Assembly: GCA_020846105.1 (NCBI GenBank)
Contig: JADLEN010000348.1
Span: 1 to 12,804 of the forward strand
From: Chitinophagaceae bacterium
GTDB taxonomy: Bacteria > Bacteroidota > Bacteroidia > Chitinophagales > Chitinophagaceae
Direction: 5' to 3'
DNA: 12,804 bases
The position numbers and the translations under genes are program-made. Below the pieces are notes generated by a model that was not told the origin of the DNA, searched no databases, and saw only the letters and a program-made list of their open reading frames with translations. Shown here in pieces: positions 1 through 5,896 of this stretch (within the stretch, counting starts at the first letter, position 1; the number at the start of each line of letters is the position of its first letter).

Positions 1-147
1 ATGTTGGTTATGGGCGTTTAGATGCTGGTTATGGTCGTTTAGATGCTGGTTATGGGCGTTTAGATGTTGGTTATGGGCGTTTAGATGTTGGTTATGGTCG
101 TTTAGATGTTAAAGATGGTCGTTTAGATGTTAAAGATGGTCGTTTAG
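1..147. repeat. Seven-copy 21-bp tandem repeat
   Basis: Seven head-to-tail 21-bp units fill this stretch and the array probably continues to the left of the window. Units 1-5 differ only at unit position 4 (T or C) and position 14 (G or T). Units 6 and 7 are identical to each other and carry an altered TTAAAGATGG segment. Because the unit is a multiple of three, reading frames persist through it. In one plus frame every unit reads as ATG, five codons, TAG. Another plus frame is open throughout and reads as a heptapeptide repeat (VGYGRLD and variants). One minus frame is also open (LNDHNQH). Similar short arrays are common between genes in Bacteroidota, so a non-coding satellite is as likely as a coding repeat. 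Confidence 0.9.
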
Positions 148-185
148 AAGCTAGGCTTGGGCGCTTCTATGGCAGCAAGGGGTAG
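3..185 (+). CDS. Possible C-terminal end of a heptapeptide-repeat protein (partial)
   Basis: The frame beginning at base 3 is open from the window edge to a TAG at 183-185. It encodes five VGYGRLD/AGYGRLD units, two VKDGRLD units, and a short basic tail ending in GRFYGSKG. In this frame the G/T variation at unit position 14 is silent (GGG or GGT, both Gly), while the T/C variation at position 4 changes Val to Ala. The start lies outside the window. No known domain is recognised. The period-7 sequence could equally be a by-product of a non-coding 21-bp satellite, since two other frames are also open over most of the array. The call is tentative. Confidence 0.25.
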   Translation, partial: VGYGRLDAGYGRLDAGYGRLDVGYGRLDVGYGRLDVKDGRLDVKDGRLEARLGRFYGSKG

Positions 186-244
186 ATTTTTGGGGTTTGG
201 GGGTGGTGGGAGGGCTGTTTTGCTTTTGGTAAACCCACCCCTAG

Positions 245-353
245 CCCCTCCTAGGAGGGGAATGCGGCATGTGGATGGGTGGTGGGGTGGCTACAACCAC
301 CCCGTCCTGCGGACACCCCTCCAATGGAGGGGAATGTGGCATGTGGATGGGTG
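245..353. repeat. Cluster of G/C-rich palindromes with a direct repeat
   Basis: A perfect 16-bp palindrome, CCCCTCCTAGGAGGGG, lies at 245-260. A second one, CCCCTCCA-A-TGGAGGGG, lies at 316-332. Each is followed by the same 21-bp tail (261-281 and 333-353, one mismatch). Between them GGGGTGG (284-290) and CCACCCC (297-303) form a 7-bp hairpin with a CTACAA loop, and GTCC (304-307) with GGAC (311-314) forms a smaller one. The arrangement looks like two copies of a mobile palindromic intergenic element of the REP type. The CCCCTCC/GGAGGGG core resembles intergenic repeats I associate with Bacteroidota genomes, but that is recollection rather than a search result. Confidence 0.75.
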
Positions 354-418
354 TTTGTTTATTTCATCTTTATTCTTATTTTGGAGCCTCGATAATGAGT
401 ATTAAAAATAATAAAGCA

Positions 419-865
419 ATGAACATAACAATAGAACTAAACGAAGCCCAACAAAAGGAGCTAGCAAAGATGCTGTATATAGCAGAGTATGTAGTAAGCA
501 GTAGTGGCAAAAATGCTAAGGGCTACCAATACCCGCTACTAGCCAAACACGAAAGTACGCTGTGTGCTGTGTATAAGGCTATACTACAGAGCCAACCCAA
601 AATAAGTCTGGTAAGGGTAGATGAACAGAGCAAAACAAAGTACACGCATAGCCAGGATATGGAGGAGGAAATGCAAGACTTGATGAGCAGCTTTCGGAAA
701 GATGGACTGATAGAGGAATTGTGCTATGCTATAAGTGAGCGTGCCTATGACGAGTATCTAAATGAAGGAGGAGAGGAAAACAATGAAGTGTATGATGCGA
801 TATACCATAGAAACTATAAATGGCTAGAGGAGCATGGTGTGGGAGCTTTGGTAATACCCGGCTAA
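419..865 (+). CDS. Hypothetical acidic cytosolic protein, 148 aa
   Basis: No family is recognised. The start chosen is the ATG at 419 (MNITIELNEAQQK), which follows an A-rich leader (AAAAATAATAAAGC) of the kind used by Bacteroidota. An ATG at 395 would add eight residues (MSIKNNKA) and lies 9 nt behind a GGAG. Extension further upstream would run into the palindromic repeats and is unlikely. The protein has no signal peptide or membrane segment. Its N-terminal third is likely helical (ELNEAQQKELAKMLYIAEYVV), and the C-terminal part is rich in Glu, Asp and Tyr (residues about 80-140, with clusters MEEEMQD and NEGGEENNE). It is the only rightward gene in the left half of the window and is isolated between repeats and a convergent terminator region. 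Codon use looks ordinary, which supports a real gene. Confidence 0.7.
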   Translation: MNITIELNEAQQKELAKMLYIAEYVVSSSGKNAKGYQYPLLAKHESTLCAVYKAILQSQPKISLVRVDEQSKTKYTHSQDMEEEMQDLMSSFRKDGLIEELCYAISERAYDEYLNEGGEENNEVYDAIYHRNYKWLEEHGVGALVIPG

Positions 866-880
866 TTGCAAGCAGTGGCA

Positions 881-946
881 AAAGAAAAAAAGCCCTTGAA
901 AAGGTAAGCTAACAGGTAACACCTGCGCTCCTTTACAGGGGCTTTT
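881..946 (-). terminator. Long stem-loop terminator for the leftward DUF58 transcript
   Basis: AAAAGCCC (888-895) pairs with GGGCTTTT (939-946). The stem continues inward to about 904/930 with one G-U pair and one A-A mismatch, and an inner hairpin CAGGT-AAC-ACCTG (913-925) caps it. Read leftward, the stem is followed by a T-rich run (complement of 881-891), the classic intrinsic terminator form. It lies about 280 bases beyond the DUF58 stop codon at 1228. Read rightward, the U-tract is short, so it is weaker in that direction. Confidence 0.75.
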
Positions 947-977
947 GGCAAAGGTATATATTTTGTACTCTTTTTGG

Positions 978-985
978 TATATTTG
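978..985 (+). promoter_or_regulatory. TAnnTTTG-type -7 box, rightward
   Basis: TATATTTG followed by C matches the Bacteroidota sigma-A -7 consensus TAnnTTTG exactly. A TTTTG lies at 961-965, but the spacer to it is only 12 nt, shorter than the usual 19-21, so the -33 element is not convincing. No credible gene starts downstream. If the box is active it would make a short RNA ending at the hairpin at 1018-1050. A chance match in A/T-rich DNA is quite possible. Confidence 0.25.
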
Positions 986-1017
986 CAATGTCGATTCTGC
1001 GGTTTCGGTCATAACGT

Positions 1018-1050
1018 AGCTCCACCTTGTGTGGGGCTTTCGTCTTTTTT
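1018..1050 (+). terminator. Stem-loop plus T-run, rightward terminator
   Basis: AGCTCCAC (1018-1025) pairs fully with GTGGGGCT (1031-1038, one G-U pair) around a 5-nt loop. It is followed by TTCGTCTTTTTT (1039-1050). There is no matching A-run on the left side, so it would work only rightward. It could stop readthrough from the 419-865 gene before the 3' end of the convergent DUF58 gene, or end a short RNA from the -7 box at 978. Confidence 0.55.
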
Positions 1051-1227
1051 GCAGCAGCAGTGCAAAGCCCAATAGCAGCACCCAAAGCCCAAACCTGCGC
1101 GGGATGGCAGCTGTACCCCGCAGCGCAGCGAGGAGTACAAGCAACAGCCCGAGACCCAAAGCCTTACGAAGGAGATGAAAGCTTCATCGCCCAAAAAGAA
1201 AAAAAGAAGGCTCTATGCTGCCTGTGC

Positions 1228-2580
1228 TTAGCGGTGCTGTGCTATGAGGCTGGCAAGGGCGGCCTCGTTTCGGCGTAGTTGCCGGCGCATGGGCGATAGT
1301 AGCCAGCGGTTGCCGAGCTGTGCTTTGCGGGTGTTGGGGGCTAGCCATATAAGGCTGCGCAGCCAGTGCCAGGCCATGTGGCGCTGCATGCACGCAGATA
1401 GAGCTACTAGCTGTATGTGGGTGCTGGCGGGGCTGTGCTGCAATATCTGCGCTAGCTCTTGGGGGCTACATAGCGAGCTGATGATGAGTAGCGAGCCGCT
1501 GCCTGTGGCAAAGTATTGGGCGGTGCTCTGCTGCCGGTGCCACTGGGCTAGGGCTATGAGTTGCTGGGTGTGTTGGTGGGGCGGCAGGCTGGTATTGGGG
1601 TGCAGGTGCTGGTCTGGCACATAGCTTAGCTGCCACTGCTGCTGCTGTAGGCTTTGGTAAATGCTCCATACTTGGGTCTTGTAATAGTTGAGCATGGGGT
1701 CTAGAAAGTCTTGGCTCAGGGGTAGGCTGGGTATGCCTTGGTAAAAACTGGCATACACGGCTAGCTTAGAGGCAAAGGGCTCTAATGGCTCGGGGATGCG
1801 CACAATAAGGTTGCGGTTTTTGGCAAATACTTTCCAGATGATACGGCGTGGGTCGTCGCCAGATTCAAAGTTTTTTTGGTGTAGCGGGTCGCCCACTACC
1901 TTGCGCAGCTGGTCTATACGGATGTCCATACTGTCGGTATGCTTGGGGGCAAGGCTGTCTGTGGCTGTGCTGTGTGCCGTGGGCGTGTTGATAAAGCTGG
2001 CTTGCAGTGGCTGCTGTGTGGGCAGAGATATAATCTGAAACAGGTCTTGGAAATAAAGCATAGCGGCCTGTATCTGGTATTCTTGGATATTGGGCAGGGC
2101 TAGCTGGCTGCGGCCTGTGATAGCGGCACGGCGTAGGCTATTCTTTTGGCGCTTGGCAGATAGTAGTGCAAAGCTAGGCGTGTATTGGTGCTGCCCGTAG
2201 CGTAGCTGTGCTTTTACAAAACCCAGTATGGGCCGTATGGCTAGTGGCAGGCTGGCTTGCAGGTAGTGCTTGCCGCCCTGGCTACTAAAAGCTACGTCTA
2301 GCGCCGAGCGACCCCTGCGGCGTAGCCACAAATAATATAGGTAGCTAGCAAGGGTGCTGAGTATAGACAGTAGCATGAACAGTAGCAAGAGCACTGCTAC
2401 AAACAAGGCCATACTGCGGATGAGGGGCAGCTGTGTATTGCTGGCATCGGCAGTGCTTATAGGTAGGTATAGTATGCGCCTACCTATGGCTATGGCCGCT
2501 ACCCACAGTAGGGTGTAGCGGGTGATGGGTAGCCATTGGGCCCATCGGCGAAGCTGAGCTTGTAAGGTAGATAATGTCAT
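1228..2580 (-). CDS. DUF58 domain-containing membrane protein
   Basis: This 450-aa protein has two N-terminal membrane segments (about 22-42 and 56-86, the second very Leu-rich) followed by a cytosolic domain. The hallmark DUF58 motif is at 238-254: FESGDDPRRIIWKVFAK, the family's GDDPRRIDWK block. A DLFQIISLP segment at 179-187 fits the family's D-x-x-x-L strand upstream of it. DUF58 proteins usually sit beside MoxR AAA+ ATPases and end in a von Willebrand A-like half. Here no MoxR gene is in view, and the region where a DxSxS metal site would be expected (KLAVYASFY, 272-280) lacks it. The C-terminal half is Gln/His/Leu-rich. Start ATG at 2580 is 71 bp after the 98-aa gene's stop, so it is probably the last gene of the POT transcription unit. 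Cellular role is unknown; membrane-stress or envelope functions are proposed for relatives. Confidence 0.75.
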   Translation of the reverse strand: MTLSTLQAQLRRWAQWLPITRYTLLWVAAIAIGRRILYLPISTADASNTQLPLIRSMALFVAVLLLLFMLLSILSTLASYLYYLWLRRRGRSALDVAFSSQGGKHYLQASLPLAIRPILGFVKAQLRYGQHQYTPSFALLSAKRQKNSLRRAAITGRSQLALPNIQEYQIQAAMLYFQDLFQIISLPTQQPLQASFINTPTAHSTATDSLAPKHTDSMDIRIDQLRKVVGDPLHQKNFESGDDPRRIIWKVFAKNRNLIVRIPEPLEPFASKLAVYASFYQGIPSLPLSQDFLDPMLNYYKTQVWSIYQSLQQQQWQLSYVPDQHLHPNTSLPPHQHTQQLIALAQWHRQQSTAQYFATGSGSLLIISSLCSPQELAQILQHSPASTHIQLVALSACMQRHMAWHWLRSLIWLAPNTRKAQLGNRWLLSPMRRQLRRNEAALASLIAQHR

Positions 2581-2651
2581 AAGGCTATGCTGGCGCTAGG
2601 TAAGGGTACAATATTAATAATAAAGCCAAAGGCCTAGCTGCTAAAAAATAG

Positions 2652-2948
2652 CTAAAACCGAGGACTAAGCATTACGCGGATAAGCACCGAGTAGTACATG
2701 GCTGGGCCTATACCTAGCCCCTCGTACTGTGCTGGGTCGAAGTGGTGGAGCATTTGCAAGGGGTTTATCTGTATGTCGGTGATGGTGTATTCCTCGTCCC
2801 AGAGCAGTACTATGCCCTCTACAGACATGGTGCTTTCTTCGCCACCGCCTATTTCGGCCAGTGCGTGGGTGTCGCCAGTCATGGCTATAAATTGGTTGCT
2901 ATCGTCGTCTACAAAAGTATAGAGCGTGGCAGTGGGTATATGTGTCAT
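2652..2948 (-). CDS. Hypothetical acidic lysine-free protein, 98 aa
   Basis: No family is recognised. The 98-aa product contains no lysine and only two arginines (91 and 97, both near the C-terminus) against 14 Asp/Glu, so it should be strongly acidic. It has no signal peptide or membrane segment. Acidic clusters are at 14-16 (DDD), 37-38 and 51-53 (DEE). The middle looks strand-rich (SVEGIVLLWDEEYTITDIQI), suggesting a small beta fold. It starts 28 bp beyond the POT transporter stop and ends 71 bp before the DUF58 start, on the same strand, so co-transcription is likely. The tight placement and the consistent coding frame favour a real gene over a chance open frame. Confidence 0.65.
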   Translation of the reverse strand: MTHIPTATLYTFVDDDSNQFIAMTGDTHALAEIGGGEESTMSVEGIVLLWDEEYTITDIQINPLQMLHHFDPAQYEGLGIGPAMYYSVLIRVMLSPRF

Positions 2949-2976
2949 ATAAAGGGGGTGGGTGTAAAATGGATTA

Positions 2977-4614
2977 TTAGTGAAGGCCTTTTTCTTTCAT
3001 AATTTTATTGAGCCAGCGTAGCATGGCAAAAGCAATGGCCGAGGCGCAGAGTAGCAGCACAAAATTCAGCAAGAAGAAGTTGCTTTTGTCTTCGTACTTG
3101 TCCCACATACTAGCAAGTACCCCGCTTAGCTTGTTGCCAATAGAGGTAGCCAAAAACCAGCCACCCATAAGCAAAGCTGTGAGCCTTGGCGGGCTAAGCT
3201 TGGACACCAAACTAAGACCCATGGGGCTGAGGAATAGCTCGCCGATAGTGATAACACCATAGCTAGCCACTAGCCACCAAACGCTTACCTTTTCGCTACC
3301 GTTGTTGCCGGCCTGCACCGCAGCATACATTACCAATACAGATAGTGAGGACACAAACAAGCCCCAAGCTATCTTGGATGCAGTAGAAGGCTCTTTGCGG
3401 CGGCTTTTGAGAAAAGAGAAGAAAGCGACCACGAGCGGTGTGAGCATAATAACCCAGCCCGGGTTGATGCTTTGGCTAAGGTTTGGCGACCATACACTGA
3501 TGGTAGCATTCTGGGCAGGCAGCTGCTCGGGGTGTACATTGCGGAAGTAAAGCGGGTAGGCCCACTCTTTTATTACATTGCCCTTGTCGTCTTTTATTAG
3601 CCGGAACTGCTCGTCATATTTACCTACAGAATCTTTGGCGTAGCTAATGTCTTGCGAAAGGTAAAGGCTAGAGAAAATGTCTTTGGTGCTGCCTTCTACG
3701 GTACGGTTGGTATAGCGGTCGCCCCAGGTATTAAGTGCAGAGCCATTCTGTTTGAAAACCGCCCAGAATAAGATAACCACAGCAAAGATGGCCAACAGTG
3801 CACCAATAGGTCGTTTCTCGTCTTCTTTGGCTTTGAGGTATAGTTGGGCATAAAAATAAACCACAGGTATGCAGGCAAAGATGAAAGCATCGGTACTGTC
3901 GCTACCAAAAACATTGCCAGGGAGTAGCCAGCCTACAATACCTGCAACCACAGAGGGTATCAGTATGAGCAAAACAATTTTGGTAAAAGGCATATCGCCA
4001 TCTTGTACCCCTTTTTTAATATCGAAAGCTATGTAGTGCTTGGTGCCCATCATAAAAATAATGACCCCTACAAACATGCCTATGCCTGCGGCAAGAAAAG
4101 CATATTCCCAACCAAGTTTTATTTGCAAGGCTGCCCCAAAGAAGTTGCACACAAAAGCACCAATGTTGATACCCATATAAAAGATATTGTAGCCTACATC
4201 TTTGAGCGGCTTGTGCTCTTCGGTAGAATATACATTGCCTAGCAGTGTAGATATGTTGGGCTTGAAAAAACCATTGCCTAGTATTACCAAAGTCATAGCA
4301 ATGTATAGCACGGGCAAGCTGTGCACACCCATAAGGCAATAGCCAAGGCCCATAAGCACGCCACCAAAAATGATAGATTTGCGATAGCCAAAATACCTAT
4401 CGGCAAGCAAGCCGCCAAGGAAAGGTGTCAGAAACACTAAGGCTATGAAAGTGCCATAAAGGTCGGCAGACTCGGCCTCTGTCATCGCAAAACCAGCCTT
4501 TACATCTTTAAGGTAAAGGGTGAAGATGCCTATCATTAGGTAATAGCCGAATCGTTCCCACATTTCGCTAAGGAACAAGTAACGTAATGCTATCGGGTGT
4601 TTGGTAGCAGACAT
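2977..4614 (-). CDS. POT/PTR2-family proton-coupled di/tripeptide transporter
   Basis: This 545-aa inner-membrane protein imports di- and tripeptides with protons (major facilitator superfamily, POT branch). Diagnostic motifs are present. ExxERFxYY is at 17-25 in TM1. The MFS loop GGLLADRYFGYRKS is at 67-80. The PTR2 signature GNGFFKPNISTLLG is at 113-126. FYxxINxGAF is at 145-154. The TM7 motif FWAVFKQNGSALNTW is at 283-297, and the TM10 motif GELFLSPMGLSLVSKLSP is at 458-475 with Glu459. An extra hydrophilic stretch (about 298-385) between TM7 and TM8 is typical of Bacteroidota members as I know them. The residue after YY in TM1 is Leu rather than the more usual Gly. It probably heads a unit with the 98-aa protein and DUF58. 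Only 30 bp separate its start from the phaC terminator, so its promoter must overlap that hairpin or it relies on readthrough. Confidence 0.93.
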   Translation of the reverse strand: MSATKHPIALRYLFLSEMWERFGYYLMIGIFTLYLKDVKAGFAMTEAESADLYGTFIALVFLTPFLGGLLADRYFGYRKSIIFGGVLMGLGYCLMGVHSLPVLYIAMTLVILGNGFFKPNISTLLGNVYSTEEHKPLKDVGYNIFYMGINIGAFVCNFFGAALQIKLGWEYAFLAAGIGMFVGVIIFMMGTKHYIAFDIKKGVQDGDMPFTKIVLLILIPSVVAGIVGWLLPGNVFGSDSTDAFIFACIPVVYFYAQLYLKAKEDEKRPIGALLAIFAVVILFWAVFKQNGSALNTWGDRYTNRTVEGSTKDIFSSLYLSQDISYAKDSVGKYDEQFRLIKDDKGNVIKEWAYPLYFRNVHPEQLPAQNATISVWSPNLSQSINPGWVIMLTPLVVAFFSFLKSRRKEPSTASKIAWGLFVSSLSVLVMYAAVQAGNNGSEKVSVWWLVASYGVITIGELFLSPMGLSLVSKLSPPRLTALLMGGWFLATSIGNKLSGVLASMWDKYEDKSNFFLLNFVLLLCASAIAFAMLRWLNKIMKEKGLH

Positions 4615-4644
4615 AGGTATTTAGTTTTAGAACTGCATAGATAC

Positions 4645-4677
4645 AAAAAAGGAGGCAACATCATTGCCTCCTCTTTT
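4645..4677 (-). terminator. Intrinsic terminator after phaC (bidirectional form)
   Basis: GGAGGCAA (4651-4658) and TTGCCTCC (4664-4671) form a perfect 8-bp stem with a CATCA loop. Read leftward it is followed by six T (complement of 4645-4650), and read rightward by TCTTTT. It lies 23 bp beyond the phaC stop and separates phaC from the POT unit. Confidence 0.85.
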
Positions 4678-4699
4678 AGGAAATTTACATTTGAATAAA

Positions 4700-5752
4700 T
4701 TAGCTGTGCTCTATAACCCATTTGGCCACTGCAGGTGCAAGCTCTTTTTGCGATTTGCCACCAACAAACACGCCTATGTGCCCACCCGGGAAGGCATATT
4801 CAGTTTTGTCTTTGCTGCCTATTTTAGGCATTATCGCTAGTGTGCTCTCATTAGGGATAATGGTGTCTTCGGTAGCATAAACGTTGAGGTAAGGAACGGT
4901 CATTTTTTTCAAATCTACCTTGCGGCCACCAAGCTCAAAAGTACCTTTAATAAGCTTGTTGTCGCGGAACAGGTCTTTGATGTACTTGCGGTACATTTCG
5001 CCAGCAATAGCGGGCAAATCTGCTTTCCAATGTTCCATGCGCAAGAAGTTGAGCATTTTTTCTTTGTCTTCAAGCGAGTTCATAACGCCAAGGTATTTGC
5101 TGATATTCATACTTGGCTTCATCATACCAAAAGCTTCGTCTATCATTTCACCTGGAATTATTCCTAAGCTATCTACCATTGCATCGATGTCAATGTATTT
5201 GGTCCATTTGAACAGCATACATTTGTTTGTAGAAAAATCGAAGGGCGCTACATATGTAGTAAGTGTCTGTAGTTTATGTCCGTATAGCGAAGCATAAATC
5301 ATAGAGAAAGTACCGGCCTGGCATACCGACATCATATGTATTTTGGGTACATTGTTGTATTTGCGCAAGAAGTCTACGGCATCGTTCATATAGCCATCTA
5401 TATAGTCTTCCATAGTCAGGAATCTGTCTGCCTTGGTAGGGTAGCCCCAATCCATAATATATACGTCTAAGCCTTTTTCAAGAAGCTTTTTCATGAGGCT
5501 ACGGTCTTGTTGTAGGTCTAATACATCTTGTCTGTTGAGCATGGCAAAAGACACCATTACGGGTATTTTGCAAGTAGCTGGCGTATCGCGAATGTAGTGG
5601 TACCTTTTCACCTTATCGCTTTGCCACACTAGTTTCTTGGGGGTGGTAGCAACATCTACGTTATCTATTTCTTGTAGTGTTTCGTAGCCTTTAGCCAATT
5701 TTTGCATATTGGTGCTCAGCTCTTCAATCATACTTATAGTATTCCAGTTCAT
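4700..5752 (-). CDS. phaC: Class III-like poly(R)-hydroxyalkanoate synthase subunit PhaC
   Basis: The 350-aa alpha/beta-hydrolase-fold protein matches the size of class III PhaC (about 355 aa), which polymerises (R)-3-hydroxyacyl-CoA into storage polyester, normally with PhaE. Visible landmarks are the PHA-synthase DWGYP block at 101-105, the lipase-box nucleophile Cys144 (HMMSVCQAGTFSMIYASL), Asp296 in VYATEDTIIP, and His325 in FPGGHIGVFVGG. From memory the Allochromatium vinosum enzyme has Cys149, Asp302 and His331; the spacings here (152 and 29) agree closely. The box is SVCQAG instead of the usual GxCxGG, with Gly replaced by Ser at 142 and by Ala at 146. No phaE, phaA, phaB or phasin gene is in the window. 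It is monocistronic, with its own terminator and a possible -7 box just upstream. Activity without a PhaE partner is unproven. Confidence 0.85.
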   Translation of the reverse strand: MNWNTISMIEELSTNMQKLAKGYETLQEIDNVDVATTPKKLVWQSDKVKRYHYIRDTPATCKIPVMVSFAMLNRQDVLDLQQDRSLMKKLLEKGLDVYIMDWGYPTKADRFLTMEDYIDGYMNDAVDFLRKYNNVPKIHMMSVCQAGTFSMIYASLYGHKLQTLTTYVAPFDFSTNKCMLFKWTKYIDIDAMVDSLGIIPGEMIDEAFGMMKPSMNISKYLGVMNSLEDKEKMLNFLRMEHWKADLPAIAGEMYRKYIKDLFRDNKLIKGTFELGGRKVDLKKMTVPYLNVYATEDTIIPNESTLAIMPKIGSKDKTEYAFPGGHIGVFVGGKSQKELAPAVAKWVIEHS

Positions 5753-5771
5753 AAAGTTGATTAATTTGACG

Positions 5772-5779
5772 CGAAGGTA
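5772..5779 (-). promoter_or_regulatory. Possible -7 box for phaC
   Basis: Read leftward the sequence is TACCTTCG, one mismatch from TAnnTTTG, placed about 20 nt before the phaC ATG. No clear TTTG -33 element is visible upstream. The gene upstream ends in a terminator, so phaC needs its own promoter in this 90-bp gap. The same TAnnTTCG form precedes the S46 peptidase gene. Confidence 0.35.
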
Positions 5780-5842
5780 ATTAAAGAATTAAGATTTATA
5801 GAATATTGGCGTCTTAAAGTATTGTTGGTTTTCGAAAAAAAT

Positions 5843-5875
5843 AAAAAACAGCTCAATGAAATGCTCATTGGGCTG
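5843..5875 (-). terminator. Intrinsic terminator of the metal-uptake operon
   Basis: CAGC (5849-5852) and CAATGA (5854-5859) pair with TCATTG (5865-5870) and GCTG (5872-5875), with a single opposed T/G between them and a 5-nt loop. Read leftward the stem is followed by TTTTTTATTTTTTT. It lies about 20 bp beyond the lipoprotein stop codon. Confidence 0.85.
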
Positions 5876-5896
5876 CTTTAGAACCTGCAAAATAGC

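Larger units (their letters stand above)
866..1227. other. Intergenic region between convergent genes, hairpin-rich, no credible gene
   Basis: Besides the two terminators, this stretch holds several small palindromes. TGTAC (1112-1116) pairs with GTACA (1135-1139) around a G/C-rich core CCGCAGCGCAGCG (1118-1130). CCTT-ACG-AAGG is at 1162-1172 and GATGAA-AGC-TTCATC at 1174-1188. CAAAGCCCAA occurs twice near 1062 and 1084. Open frames on both strands here are short, compositionally odd (Cys/Leu/Ala-rich) and overlap the terminators, so none is annotated. The G/C-rich core recurs inverted near the right end of the window. Confidence 0.7.

Noticed and set aside
1..147. CRISPR array
   Set aside because: The units are contiguous with no spacers, the repeat is only 21 bp, and no cas gene is present.
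157..405. Open frame of 82 aa running through the palindromic repeats
   Set aside because: It is built from the inverted and direct repeats, is Gly/Trp-rich, has no start context, and overlaps the likely leader of the 419 gene.
824..1159. Leftward 111-aa frame with Leu-rich N-terminus resembling a membrane protein
   Set aside because: It runs through both terminator hairpins and into the 3' end of the convergent 419-865 gene. The Leu/Ala richness comes from the G/C-rich palindromic DNA.
1027..1278. Rightward 83-aa frame after the -7 box at 978
   Set aside because: It starts inside the terminator stem at 1018-1038, is Cys/Ala-rich, and overlaps the end of the DUF58 gene in the opposite strand. 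A short non-coding RNA fits better than a protein.
4016..4339. Leftward 107-aa Cys/His/Gln-rich frame
   Set aside because: It is an out-of-frame shadow of the POT transporter gene, whose motifs are intact across this interval.
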